In this document: in pieces, positions 9,034 to 18,040 of the stretch
How the letters are laid out: every line of letters starts with the position of its first letter
Numbering within the stretch: position 1 is the stretch's first letter
From: CAAGNP01 sp045595965
GTDB lineage: Bacteria; Bacteroidota; Bacteroidia; Bacteroidales; UBA932
DNA: 46,616 nt
Direction of reading: 5' to 3'
Assembly: GCA_045595965.1 (NCBI GenBank)
Contig: JAZOBN010000039.1
Coordinates: forward strand, 1-46,616
Notes under the pieces: model-generated
Told to the model about the DNA's origin: nothing
The model's database searches: none
What the model saw: the letters and a program-made list of their open reading frames with translations, nothing else
Program-made: the position numbers and the translations under genes

Positions 9034-10583
9034 TATATTGTAGGGAGCAGCAGAATAAAACCAAGCAATATAAGGAGAAGTATAAGTTTCCACACCCATT
9101 TCACCCACACAGAGTATGGAATTTTTGCCATTCCAAGGGCTGCAATAAGGACACCTGATGTGGGGGTAATCATATTGGTAAAGCCGTCACCGAACTGGAA
9201 AGCGACCACCATCGCCTGACGTGAAAGGTCAATAAGATCGGCAAATGGGGCCATGATCGGGATAGTGATGGCAGCCTTTGCTGTTGCAGATGGGATTACG
9301 AGATTTATAACGGTCTGAATTCCATACATCAGAGAGAGTGATGCAAATTTGCCGGAATCACCCAATCCCGACTCCATAGAGTGGAGAATCGTATCTATTA
9401 TTTTCCCATCCTGAAGGATTATTATTATCCCTGCCGCAAAACCCACAACAAGGGCTGCAGACATTATATCTTTTGCACCTGCAAGGAACTCCTTGACGAT
9501 ATTGTTGGGGGAGAGGCCCATCGACACACCACACAGCACACCAAAACCGAGGAACAATGCAGATATTTCACCGATATACCAGCCAAAAGAGAGGACTCCG
9601 ATAATCAGATATACAATTGTAAATCCGAGCAATGACAAAATAAACAGATGGGATGACTTGCGAAGTCCCATCCACGACACCAAAGCAAAAAGGAGTGCCG
9701 TCACAGGGAGCAGCCAGGGGACACTATATTGTGTCTCTGCTATTTTTATAGTGCATTCCTGAAAATAGAAAATTGTAAACGCCAGCACGACAGCAAGAGC
9801 CAGACAAAAGGCCACCACCGAAGATCTGCTTCTGACATACTCAATTCTCTCCTCACCTCCTTGGGAACGCTCTCTCCAATAACTATCACTCTGATACACA
9901 GGAGATTTTGTAGGATCCTTTTTAATCTTTGCTGCATAAACCAGCACCACAACAATCAGAACCGAGGTCAAAAATACCCAGCAGAATAATCTGTAACCCA
10001 TCCCCGAAAACATCGGTATATCTGCAAGATTTTGAGCAATTCCTACAGTAAAAGGGTTGAGAAATGCCCCGGCAAATCCCACATGGGCTGCTACATATAC
10101 CAGACACACCCCCACAATGGAGTCGTAACCCATAGAGATAGCCAGAGGGACAAGGACCACAACAAAAGCAAGGGTCTCCTCGCTCATCCCGAACACCCCT
10201 CCGAAAAGGGAGAACAGGGTAATTATTGAGGCCATCACAATATTATTTACCCCAAGCTTTCTCAACAAAGTGTACTTCTCAAGTTTTTTGGTCTTCTCCA
10301 GAAAAATTGAGATCCCGACATCTATCGATTTTGAACTGTTGACAATCCAGAATGCCCCACCTATTATCAGGATGAAGACAATAATTCCAGCCTGTTTTGA
10401 AAATCCCGAATACAAAGCCTCAAAAATCTGCCATGTCTGAGGCGAAGACTCAACCTCTCTATAGACCAGGGATTCCCCTTGCTGGAAATACTCTCCACCG
10501 GGGACAAACCAGGTAGCAACTGCACAAATGAGCAGTATACCGAAAATAATTACATATGTATTGGGAAATTCTCTCTTTTTCAT
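9012..10583 (-). CDS. YfcC / ArcD-like carrier (C4-dicarboxylate carrier superfamily)
   Basis: Inner-membrane transporter of 523 residues with about 12-13 hydrophobic segments. The start chosen is the ATG at 10583 (MKKREFPNTYVII); the frame extends upstream, but across the -7 promoter box. The first helix is followed by TWFVPGGEY, and later come FGMSEETLAF and PTSGVLIAALGMAKIPY near the C-terminus, which fit the YfcC/DcuC-like family that includes arginine/ornithine antiporter-like members. It diverges from a CtlX-type guanidino hydrolase gene, which suggests arginine, citrulline or ornithine as cargo; this is inference from context. Its stop lies within the promoter of the next operon. Dicarboxylates or peptides remain possible substrates. 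Confidence 0.82.
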   Translation of the reverse strand: MKKREFPNTYVIIFGILLICAVATWFVPGGEYFQQGESLVYREVESSPQTWQIFEALYSGFSKQAGIIVFILIIGGAFWIVNSSKSIDVGISIFLEKTKKLEKYTLLRKLGVNNIVMASIITLFSLFGGVFGMSEETLAFVVVLVPLAISMGYDSIVGVCLVYVAAHVGFAGAFLNPFTVGIAQNLADIPMFSGMGYRLFCWVFLTSVLIVVVLVYAAKIKKDPTKSPVYQSDSYWRERSQGGEERIEYVRSRSSVVAFCLALAVVLAFTIFYFQECTIKIAETQYSVPWLLPVTALLFALVSWMGLRKSSHLFILSLLGFTIVYLIIGVLSFGWYIGEISALFLGFGVLCGVSMGLSPNNIVKEFLAGAKDIMSAALVVGFAAGIIIILQDGKIIDTILHSMESGLGDSGKFASLSLMYGIQTVINLVIPSATAKAAITIPIMAPFADLIDLSRQAMVVAFQFGDGFTNMITPTSGVLIAALGMAKIPYSVWVKWVWKLILLLILLGFILLLPTIYLELSGF

Positions 10584-10588
10584 CGTGG

Positions 10589-10615
10589 CAAAGATAATAT
10601 TATTTCCTATTTTTG
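10589..10615. promoter_or_regulatory. Divergent promoter region, yfcC-like / ctlX-like
   Basis: Two -7 boxes in opposite orientation lie within 27 bp: TATCTTTG on the minus strand (10596-10589), 5 nt from the carrier ATG, and TATTTTTG on the plus strand (10608-10615), 33 nt before the hydrolase ATG. Simultaneous polymerase binding seems sterically difficult, so reciprocal control is plausible. Clear -33 elements were not found. Confidence 0.55.
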
Positions 10616-10648
10616 TAGAGATAACACAATTTGAGATCATCCCTTTTG

Positions 10649-11557
10649 ATGAATATGCAGACAACATCCACAGTATTTATGGTCAAGCCCGTAAGATTCG
10701 GGTTCAACCCACAGACAGCACAGAGCAACGCATTCCAAAAAAAAGATGGATATGGAAAGGGTGTTCAAGAGAACGCTTTAAGAGAATTTACAGCATACAC
10801 CTCTCTACTAAGGGGTAACGGAATAAATGTAATCCTTGCAGAGGATACTGAACAGCCACGCACCCCCGATTCAATTTTCCCCAACAACTGGTTCTCAACC
10901 CATGAAGACGGGACATTGGTACTTTATCCGATGGCTGCCCCAAACCGCAGAGAGGAGCGCAAAGAGCACTTTTTGACAATCATAAAGAAAAACTTCAAAG
11001 TCACAAGGACAGTTGACCTCACCCACTACGAAGAAGAGGGGCTGTTTCTTGAAGGGACAGGAAGTCTTGTTCTCGACAGGGAGAACAAAATTGCCTATGC
11101 CTGCAGATCTCCCCGGACAAACGACAAGCCACTGGAAGATTTCTGCACCCAGTTGGGATACACACCTGTCACATTTGAAGCAACAGACCAAAACGGCACA
11201 CAAATCTACCACACCAACGTAATGATGTGCGTAGGCACTTGTTATGCAGTTGTCTGTCTGGATGCCGTTACAAACCCTCAGGAGAGGGAAAAACTCCTGG
11301 AATCGCTCAACAGATCTGGCAAAAAAATCATCGGAATCACTTTCGGGCAGATGAACAACTTTGCAGGCAACATGCTGGAACTCAGCGGAGCAGAAGGGAG
11401 AAAGCTCCTCGTAATGTCTGCCTCTGCCAGAAAGAGCCTCACCCCGGAACAAAACAGAGAATTAAGTAAAACCTATCGTCTTCTTTCACCCCAACTCGAA
11501 ACAATAGAGACCAATGGAGGCGGGTCTGCAAGATGTATGATTGCTGAAATTTTTTAG
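10649..11557 (+). CDS. ctlX: CtlX-type guanidino-group hydrolase (citrulline / arginine metabolism)
   Basis: Member of the amidinotransferase / arginine deiminase fold, 302 residues, cytoplasmic (no signal). The family includes CtlX, reported to hydrolyse citrulline. Visible signatures are FGFNPQTAQSN near the start, the substrate-binding block SIFPNNWFSTH, LFLEGTGSLV with its Glu, YHTNVMMCVG with the catalytic His, and GGGSARCM with the nucleophilic Cys near the C-terminus. The ATG at 10649 (MNMQTTSTVF) was chosen because it gives the usual N-terminus; an upstream TTG at 10631 and a second ATG at 10655 are alternatives. The divergent ArcD-like carrier supports a role in arginine or citrulline use. 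fbp follows after 3 nt, so the two are probably cotranscribed. Exact substrate is unproven. Confidence 0.83.
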   Translation: MNMQTTSTVFMVKPVRFGFNPQTAQSNAFQKKDGYGKGVQENALREFTAYTSLLRGNGINVILAEDTEQPRTPDSIFPNNWFSTHEDGTLVLYPMAAPNRREERKEHFLTIIKKNFKVTRTVDLTHYEEEGLFLEGTGSLVLDRENKIAYACRSPRTNDKPLEDFCTQLGYTPVTFEATDQNGTQIYHTNVMMCVGTCYAVVCLDAVTNPQEREKLLESLNRSGKKIIGITFGQMNNFAGNMLELSGAEGRKLLVMSASARKSLTPEQNRELSKTYRLLSPQLETIETNGGGSARCMIAEIF

Positions 11558-11560
11558 ACT

Positions 11561-13522
11561 ATGATAAACGACATCAAATACCTGGAACTACTCTCCAGAT
11601 CTTTCCCAAACATCCAGTCGGCAAGTACCGAAATTATCAACCTTGAAGCAATACTCAATCTCCCAAAAGGGACAGAGCACTTCCTCACCGACCTCCATGG
11701 AGAATATGAACCATTCAGCCATATTCTAAGAAATGCCTCCGGTGTTGTAAAAATCAAAGTTGAAGAGGTTTTCGGACCCACTTTGAGGGAATACGAGAAA
11801 AAAGAGCTCTGCACCCTCATCTATTACCCCGAATCCAAACTCAAACTCGTAAAAGAGAAAGAGGGGGAGTACATCAATGACTGGTACAGAATGACACTGG
11901 TACAAATGGTCAAGGTACTGGAGGCGGTCTCTTCCAAATATACCCGTTCAAAAGTGAGGAAAGCCCTTCCAAAAGAGTTTTCATACATTATACAGGAACT
12001 TCTGCACGAATCTGCATCCCAGCCTGACAAACAGAAATATATCCTCTCCATCCTCGACACAATCATCTCTACAGGATGTGCAGAGAACTTTATCATAGCC
12101 ATCTCCGGAGTGATCAGACGACTTACCATTGACTCTCTCCATATCATCGGGGATATATATGACAGAGGCCCGGCTCCCCACTTTATCATGGATGTCCTGT
12201 GCAATTACCACAATTGCGATATCCAATGGGGCAACCACGACCTTGTATGGATGGGTGCAGCTGCAGGGAGTGCTGCCTGCATAGCAAACGTGCTGAGAAT
12301 CTGCATGAGATATGCAAATCTCGACACCATCGAAGAGGGGTACGGCATCAATATACTCCCACTTGCCACCTTTGCAATGGACGCATACGAAGATGACCCT
12401 TGCGAATGCTTCAGGCCCAAACTCCCTAAAGACTCCGATGTAACAGACAAGCAACGGTTACTGATTGCCAAAATGCACAAGGCAATCACCATCATACAGT
12501 TCAAACTCGAGAGTCAGATCATCAACTCACGCAAAGAATTTGACATGGAGGGGAGAAACCTTCTCCATCTGATTGATTACAAGAGGGGGACGATCACCCT
12601 TGACGGGGTTGAATACCCTTTGAAAGACACACACTTCCCCACCATCAATCCAGAATCACCTTACACACTCACAGATGAGGAACAGGAGGTGGTAAACAAA
12701 CTCGTTTACAGTTTCAAGGCAAATGAGAAATTAAGAAAACATATCCGCTGCCTCTACAGCAGAGGTTCGCTCTATCTTGTCCGTAACGGAAACCTCCTCT
12801 ATCACGGCTCCATGCTGATGAACGAAGATGGAACTTTCAAAAAAGTCAAAATTCTTGGGGAAGAGTATGCCGGCAAGGCTCTGTTTGACAAAATCGACAG
12901 TCTGGTCCGCATCGGATACTTCGAAGACCAGAACCCGGAACTCAAAAAATTTGGAGAAGATTTCATGTGGTTCCTTTGGTGTGGTCCCTACTCACCCCAA
13001 TATGACAAAGACAAAATGGCTACTTTTGAGAGGTACTTTATCGCCGATAAAACTACCCATAAAGAGACCAAGGGTGCCTACTCCAAGCTGAAACTCAGAA
13101 AGGATATCTGCGAAATGATTCTTCAGGAATTCGGTGTTACAGGGGAGTATACACACATCATCAACGGACATATACCCGTCAAGGCCAATCAGGGAGAGAC
13201 CCCTATCAAAGCTGATGGAAAACTCCTTGTAATCGATGGCGGTTTTTCAAAAGCATACCAGGAGGAGACCGGAATTGCAGGATATACCCTGATCTTCAAC
13301 TCGCACGGACTCAAACTTGCCCAGCACCAACCTTTCGAATCGGCAGAGAAAGCTGCACTGCACGGAGAAGACATCATCTCCTCAACATCTGTTGTGGAAT
13401 TTGTCTCAAACCGCATGCTTGTAAAAGACACCGATAACGGAAAAAACCTCCGCGGGCAGGTTGAAGACTTGAAAGAGTTGCTGGAGGCGTACAGAAGCGG
13501 TAAAATCCGTCAGAAGAACTAA
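11561..13522 (+). CDS. fbp: Fructose-1,6-bisphosphatase, class III
   Basis: Gluconeogenic enzyme converting fructose-1,6-bisphosphate to fructose-6-phosphate. The 653-residue length fits class III, the type found in Firmicutes and many Bacteroidota and unrelated to the E. coli class I enzyme. Metallophosphoesterase-like motifs are visible: DLHGEYE at 44-50, GDIYDRGP near 198 and WGNHDLVWMG near 222, with INGHIPVKANQGETP in the C-terminal half. It starts 3 nt after ctlX, and its stop overlaps the stop of the convergent MATE gene by 4 bp. No promoter is seen immediately before it. Confidence 0.95.
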   Translation: MINDIKYLELLSRSFPNIQSASTEIINLEAILNLPKGTEHFLTDLHGEYEPFSHILRNASGVVKIKVEEVFGPTLREYEKKELCTLIYYPESKLKLVKEKEGEYINDWYRMTLVQMVKVLEAVSSKYTRSKVRKALPKEFSYIIQELLHESASQPDKQKYILSILDTIISTGCAENFIIAISGVIRRLTIDSLHIIGDIYDRGPAPHFIMDVLCNYHNCDIQWGNHDLVWMGAAAGSAACIANVLRICMRYANLDTIEEGYGINILPLATFAMDAYEDDPCECFRPKLPKDSDVTDKQRLLIAKMHKAITIIQFKLESQIINSRKEFDMEGRNLLHLIDYKRGTITLDGVEYPLKDTHFPTINPESPYTLTDEEQEVVNKLVYSFKANEKLRKHIRCLYSRGSLYLVRNGNLLYHGSMLMNEDGTFKKVKILGEEYAGKALFDKIDSLVRIGYFEDQNPELKKFGEDFMWFLWCGPYSPQYDKDKMATFERYFIADKTTHKETKGAYSKLKLRKDICEMILQEFGVTGEYTHIINGHIPVKANQGETPIKADGKLLVIDGGFSKAYQEETGIAGYTLIFNSHGLKLAQHQPFESAEKAALHGEDIISSTSVVEFVSNRMLVKDTDNGKNLRGQVEDLKELLEAYRSGKIRQKN

Positions 13523-14817
13523 CACTTGCTAAAAACATACTTTTTAGCGAAAGCACTCAGATAGATTGTCCTCGCAACAAGGTGTGCAAAATATGCATAC
13601 CAGAGTGCCTGTATACTCTGTTCTGCCCCTCTGAAGATGAAATAGACCAGATAAAATGCCACACAAGCCCATATCATGGAGTTTCTGATGGGGATGGAGG
13701 CTGTCGCCCCGATATATATTCCATCCCACATAAACGCAGCACAACTTATTACAGGCATCAGGACAAGCCAGAAAAGATACGGCTGTGTCCCTTGGATCAC
13801 TTGTGGATCTGTAGTCATCAATTTCACCATCCACTCCCCTGCAAAAGCATATGCAAGAGTTGAGAATACACCAATGATCGCACTCCAAACAAAGAGCAAT
13901 TTTACCGCCTTCACTAAAGACGGGCGTTCCTTTGCCCCTATATACTTTCCGGTCAAAGCCTCACCAGCATAGGCAAAACCATCAATAAAGTATGAGAACA
14001 ACATCAGCAATTTCATCATTATTGAACTCACCGCCAGCTCGATATCCCCATACTTGGCAGCCAGCGCCGTAAAACCGGAATATATGAGCATAAAGCACAA
14101 TGAACGGATAAATAAATTTCCATTCATCTTGAAAAAAGCCTTCATATCTTCCACATGCAGACTCTCCTTCAGATTAAAGTAGTGGAAAAGCTTGCCATAG
14201 TACATAGCAAAGAGGACCACACTCAATATCAACCCGGAATACTGTGCAATTACGGTTCCCCAGGCTATACCTGCGAAGCCCAAATCTGTATATAACCCCA
14301 GATAGACACTCGCTACAATATTAACCACATTGACAGTCATATCTATAGCCATAGGGCTGACGGTATTCTGCATCCCGATGAACCACCCTTTGAAAACGAA
14401 AAGTGAGAGGGTTGCCGGAGCGGCCCACACCCTGATAAAGAAGTATTGTTTTGAAAGAGCCTCCACCTCCGGGGAGCAATCTATGAACCTGAAAGCAACC
14501 CAGATAAAAAGATACTGAACAACAAGTATCAGAAACGCAGAAGAGAGGGAAACCGAAATTCCCTGGGTAATATATTTTATAGAATCCCTGAAATTCCTCC
14601 TTCCATAAGATTGGGCTGTGAGTCCCCCTGTCCCTACCCGCAAGAAACCAAAATTCCAGTAGAGAAGGTCAAAAAGCATAGTCCCCACCGCTATTGCCCC
14701 GATGGCTGCAGCATTTCCCAATCTTCCCGCCACAGCAATATCCACCATCCCTACCAACGGAACAGTGATGTTTGCAAAAATACTCGGGATTGAAAGTTTT
14801 ATAATTCTTCTGTTCAC
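13519..14817 (-). CDS. MATE-family efflux transporter
   Basis: Inner-membrane multidrug and toxin extrusion protein of 432 residues with about 12 transmembrane segments in two repeats. The start IPSIFANITVPLVGMVDIAV is the characteristic N-terminal MATE motif; the second repeat begins near FIRSLCFMLIYSGFTALAAKYG. It most resembles DinF-like members and probably couples export of cationic or other small molecules to Na+ or H+. It follows rsgA by 5 bp on the same strand and is likely cotranscribed with it. No regulator is adjacent, so the natural substrate cannot be inferred. Confidence 0.9.
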   Translation of the reverse strand: MNRRIIKLSIPSIFANITVPLVGMVDIAVAGRLGNAAAIGAIAVGTMLFDLLYWNFGFLRVGTGGLTAQSYGRRNFRDSIKYITQGISVSLSSAFLILVVQYLFIWVAFRFIDCSPEVEALSKQYFFIRVWAAPATLSLFVFKGWFIGMQNTVSPMAIDMTVNVVNIVASVYLGLYTDLGFAGIAWGTVIAQYSGLILSVVLFAMYYGKLFHYFNLKESLHVEDMKAFFKMNGNLFIRSLCFMLIYSGFTALAAKYGDIELAVSSIMMKLLMLFSYFIDGFAYAGEALTGKYIGAKERPSLVKAVKLLFVWSAIIGVFSTLAYAFAGEWMVKLMTTDPQVIQGTQPYLFWLVLMPVISCAAFMWDGIYIGATASIPIRNSMIWACVAFYLVYFIFRGAEQSIQALWYAYFAHLVARTIYLSAFAKKYVFSKC

Positions 14818-14822
14818 AATCT

Positions 14823-15764
14823 CTATCTGTATTTTGTCTCCTCTTCAAGCATCCCTAAATATGAAAGATACCTCTCTCCATCTATATCTCCACTATCGAC
14901 ACCCTCTTTTACAGCACAATGTGGTTCATGAGTGTGGGTGCAAGGCTTGAATCTGCACCCATCCATCACCCTCAGCATCTCTGGAAAATATGTAGATAGT
15001 TCATGTTGTTCAAAATCTACAAGCCCGAAACCTCTGATTCCTGGGGTATCTATAACAAAACCGCCACATGAGAGGGGGTACATTTCATAGAAAGTGGTTG
15101 TATGTTTCCCTTGCTTGTAGTGCTCGGAAATCTCCGCAATTTTAGGTGCCAAAGAGGGATCAAGAGCCTTCATGAGAGAGGATTTTCCCACCCCTGACAC
15201 TCCGGAAAACAATGAAACGCCACCCCCATCACCACACATCTGCCTCAACTGCTCCACCCCTTCACCGGTCAATGCCGAAACCTCCATCACCTGATATCCT
15301 GCCCCCTGGTAAACACCCTTGAAATAGTCAACATAGTCCCTGTGGGAATCTCCATACAGGTCAATCTTGTTCAAAACTATCCTGACGGGGACCTTATAAG
15401 CCTCACAAGTGACCAGAAATCGGTCAATGAATGCCCTTTTCGTCTCTGGGAAAGCGAGGGTGGTAACCAGATACGCACAATCGATGTTTGCTGCAATGAT
15501 ATGGGACTGGCGGGACAAATTGGTCGATTTTCTGATGATATGGTTCTTCCTCTGCTGAACCGAAGTGATTGTCCCCATACCAGAATAATCATCCGCTATC
15601 TCATATTCCACCTTGTCACCTACTGCCACAGGGTTTGTCGAATTGGAATCTTTTAGCCTCAATTTGCCTCTGGCTACCGCAGGGAACGGATTCCACTCCG
15701 GGAGCTCCGACAACAAATAATGGCTCCCCGTATGCTTTACTATTGTTGCAACACCTTTTCTCAT
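14823..15764 (-). CDS. rsgA: Ribosome small-subunit maturation GTPase RsgA
   Basis: Circularly permuted GTPase that checks late 30S subunit maturation. Order in the 313-residue product: an OB-fold (about 1-75), G4 motif NKIDLYG, then the P-loop GVSGVGKSSL, then G3 DTPG, followed by a zinc-binding domain with the Cys/His cluster CRFKPCTHTHEPHC. That permuted order is diagnostic. The start is the ATG at 15764 (MRKGVATIVKHTG). The upstream extension would cross the probable -7 box TATCTTCG at 15780-15773, only 8 nt from this ATG. It is the first gene of an rsgA-MATE unit and diverges from the polyprenyl synthase. Confidence 0.95.
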   Translation of the reverse strand: MRKGVATIVKHTGSHYLLSELPEWNPFPAVARGKLRLKDSNSTNPVAVGDKVEYEIADDYSGMGTITSVQQRKNHIIRKSTNLSRQSHIIAANIDCAYLVTTLAFPETKRAFIDRFLVTCEAYKVPVRIVLNKIDLYGDSHRDYVDYFKGVYQGAGYQVMEVSALTGEGVEQLRQMCGDGGGVSLFSGVSGVGKSSLMKALDPSLAPKIAEISEHYKQGKHTTTFYEMYPLSCGGFVIDTPGIRGFGLVDFEQHELSTYFPEMLRVMDGCRFKPCTHTHEPHCAVKEGVDSGDIDGERYLSYLGMLEEETKYR

Positions 15765-15772
15765 ATTGACCG

Positions 15773-15799
15773 CGAAGATAAGAAAAATCATTATCTTTG
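15773..15799. promoter_or_regulatory. Divergent promoters, rsgA / polyprenyl synthase
   Basis: Plus strand: TATCTTTG at 15792-15799, 21 nt before the ATG at 15821. Minus strand: TATCTTCG at 15780-15773, one mismatch to TAnnTTTG and 8 nt before the rsgA ATG. The boxes are only 11 bp apart. -33 elements are not clear. Confidence 0.5.
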
Positions 15800-15820
15800 T
15801 GGGTCTTAATCACAACACTT

Positions 15821-16798
15821 ATGCTTAACCTACAAGAAATCGCGTCAGTTATAGAGAAGACCCTATACTCCTTGGATCTTGACAATGAACCAAAGGAACT
15901 TTATGAGCCTATCCGCTACATAATCTCCATCGGTGGCAAAAGAATCCGTCCACGCCTTGCTTTGACTGCCTACAATCTCTTTGCAGGGAACATTGACAAG
16001 TCGATTCTATATCCGAGCGCCGCTCTTGAGATTTTCCACGCATTCACCCTCATTCATGATGACATCATGGACAAGGCAGATATGCGCAGAGGACAACTGA
16101 CCATCCATAAAAAATGGAATGAGAACATTGCAATCCTCTCAGGAGATGTAATGTCCATCAAGGCATACCAATACATTGCCCATGCCCCCAAAGAGGTGCT
16201 TCCTGCGGTATTGGAAACATTTACAAAAACAGCAGCAGAGGTTTGTGAAGGGCAGCAGTTCGATATGAACTACGAAGACAAACCACTTATTGTGATGGAT
16301 GACTACCTCAAGATGATCGGCCTAAAAACCGCCGTTCTCCTCGCGTGTTCAGCAAAAGTGGGTGCCCTTATCGGTGGTGCAGACGAGGCATCTGCCCAAT
16401 CCCTATACGATTTCGGCTATCAGCTTGGGATCGCATTTCAGATTACAGATGATTATCTGGATGTCTATGCAGACCCCAACATCTTCGGAAAGAACATAGG
16501 AGGTGACATCGTCAACAATAAAAAGAGCTGGCTTCTTGTGCAGACGATGAAAGAGGCTCAAGGGGATGACAAAATCGAACTTGACGAGATTATGAAGATG
16601 ACCGCTGACCAGGGAGAGGCAAAGATTGCCAGGATGAAACAACTCTACGACAAGCTCAACATAGGAAAAAAGGCAGAAGAGGAGATTGAGAAATACTATG
16701 CTGTAGCTCTTGCCCATCTTCAGAATCTCCCTATTGAAAAGGAAAAAATCGCATTGATGGAGGAATTCGCCCATCAGATTGTAAAACGCAACAAATAA
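15821..16798 (+). CDS. Polyprenyl diphosphate synthase (trans-type, IspB-like)
   Basis: All-trans prenyltransferase that extends allylic diphosphates with isopentenyl diphosphate, probably for the menaquinone side chain. The 325-residue product has the first aspartate-rich motif DDIMD in LIHDDIMDKADMRRG and the second motif DDYLD in ITDDYLDVY, plus the N-terminal IGGKRIRPRL. The ATG at 15821 (MLNLQEIASV) was preferred over an in-frame TTG at 15797, which overlaps the promoter box. Small residues precede the first motif (HAFTLIHDD), but chain length cannot be fixed by eye; a farnesyl or geranylgeranyl product is the alternative. The U32 gene follows after 3 nt. Confidence 0.9.
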   Translation: MLNLQEIASVIEKTLYSLDLDNEPKELYEPIRYIISIGGKRIRPRLALTAYNLFAGNIDKSILYPSAALEIFHAFTLIHDDIMDKADMRRGQLTIHKKWNENIAILSGDVMSIKAYQYIAHAPKEVLPAVLETFTKTAAEVCEGQQFDMNYEDKPLIVMDDYLKMIGLKTAVLLACSAKVGALIGGADEASAQSLYDFGYQLGIAFQITDDYLDVYADPNIFGKNIGGDIVNNKKSWLLVQTMKEAQGDDKIELDEIMKMTADQGEAKIARMKQLYDKLNIGKKAEEEIEKYYAVALAHLQNLPIEKEKIALMEEFAHQIVKRNK

Positions 16799-16801
16799 AA
16801 A

Positions 16802-18040
16802 ATGGATAGAAAAATCGAGATCATGGCCCCTGCAGGCAACTTCGAATGCCTGATGGCCGCTATTCAAGGGGGTGCAAATTCTGTATATTTTGGAGTGGAG
16901 AACCTTAACATGAGATCCCACTCCGCAAACAACTTCTCATGCGAAGATCTTCCCAAAATAGTAGAGATCTGTAACGAACATGGCGTCAGAACATATCTCA
17001 CCCTCAACATCGCGATTTTCAACGAAGACCTCCAAAAGGCATATCACACCCTTGATATGGCAAAACAGGCAGGAGTCACTGCTGTCATTGCCTCAGATAT
17101 GTCAATAATCCTCTATGCCAGATCCATTTCACTCGAGGTCCATATATCCACACAACTCAGCATCTCCAATTCAGAGGCCCTGCGTTTCTACGCACAATTT
17201 GCCGATGTCATTGTCCTGGCAAGGGAACTCAACATGACACAAGTAAAGGAGATAAGCACCATTATCGAAAAAGAGAAGATAAAAGGACCGGCAGGTGAAC
17301 TTGTACAAATTGAGATGTTCTGCCACGGAGCACTGTGTATGGCAATATCGGGGAAATGTTACCTCAGCCTGCACGAATACAACAGCTCTGCCAACAGAGG
17401 TTCATGCTTCCAGATATGCCGTCGCGGATATGAAGTTACAGACCTTGAAACAGGGGCAAAACTCAATATCGACAACAAATACATAATGTCCCCCAAAGAT
17501 CTCTGCACCATCGAATTTGTCGACAAAATGATAGACGCCGGTGTTTCTGTCCTTAAAATCGAAGGGAGGGCACGCTCTGCTGAATATGTCAAGACTGTTA
17601 CCGCCGCTTATAGGAAAGGGGTCGATGCTGTTATGGCAGGAAAATTTGATCAGGAGTTGGCTAAAGGGCTCAAAGAAGATCTTGCTACAGTATTCAACCG
17701 TGGTTTCTGGGACGGCTACTACCAAGGTGCACGACTTGGCCAATGGAGTGAAGTATATGGAAGCAAGGCTACCAGACAAAAAACCTATGTAGGTAAGGTT
17801 ACAAACTTCTTCTCAAACATAGGTGTTTCAGAGATTCTTGTTGAAGCAGCACCAATCTCTGTCGGAGACACACTGATGGTAGTGGGTGCCACTACAGGGG
17901 TTATAGAGTTCACCATTCCTGAGATCAGGGTAGATCTCAAGTCTGCTGACAGTTGTCCACAAGGGACATACTGCTCTATCCCTGTTCAGGAGCGGATAAG
18001 AAGGGGAGACAAAGTTTATAAAATTACGGAACGAGAATAG
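16802..18040 (+). CDS. U32-family protein (TrhP/RlhA-like, RNA hydroxylation or peptidase)
   Basis: 412 residues, cytoplasmic. N-terminal TIM-barrel-like domain opening with IMAPAGNFECLMAAIQGGAN. The U32 signature EMFCHGALCMAISGKCYLS is complete near residues 164-183. Further Cys residues (SCFQICRRGYE) could ligate an Fe-S cluster together with those of the signature. Family members first described as collagenases are now linked in E. coli and Bacillus to prephenate-dependent hydroxylation of tRNA uridine-34 (TrhP) and of 23S rRNA (RlhA); which applies here is not decidable by eye. It is 3 nt downstream of the polyprenyl synthase, and its 3' end overlaps the convergent S41 protease gene by 17 bp. 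Confidence 0.88.
   Translation: MDRKIEIMAPAGNFECLMAAIQGGANSVYFGVENLNMRSHSANNFSCEDLPKIVEICNEHGVRTYLTLNIAIFNEDLQKAYHTLDMAKQAGVTAVIASDMSIILYARSISLEVHISTQLSISNSEALRFYAQFADVIVLARELNMTQVKEISTIIEKEKIKGPAGELVQIEMFCHGALCMAISGKCYLSLHEYNSSANRGSCFQICRRGYEVTDLETGAKLNIDNKYIMSPKDLCTIEFVDKMIDAGVSVLKIEGRARSAEYVKTVTAAYRKGVDAVMAGKFDQELAKGLKEDLATVFNRGFWDGYYQGARLGQWSEVYGSKATRQKTYVGKVTNFFSNIGVSEILVEAAPISVGDTLMVVGATTGVIEFTIPEIRVDLKSADSCPQGTYCSIPVQERIRRGDKVYKITERE

Noticed and set aside
10584..10667. N-terminal extension of the YfcC-like carrier
   Set aside because: It would cover the -7 promoter box and the divergent promoter; the ATG at 10583 gives the family's usual start.
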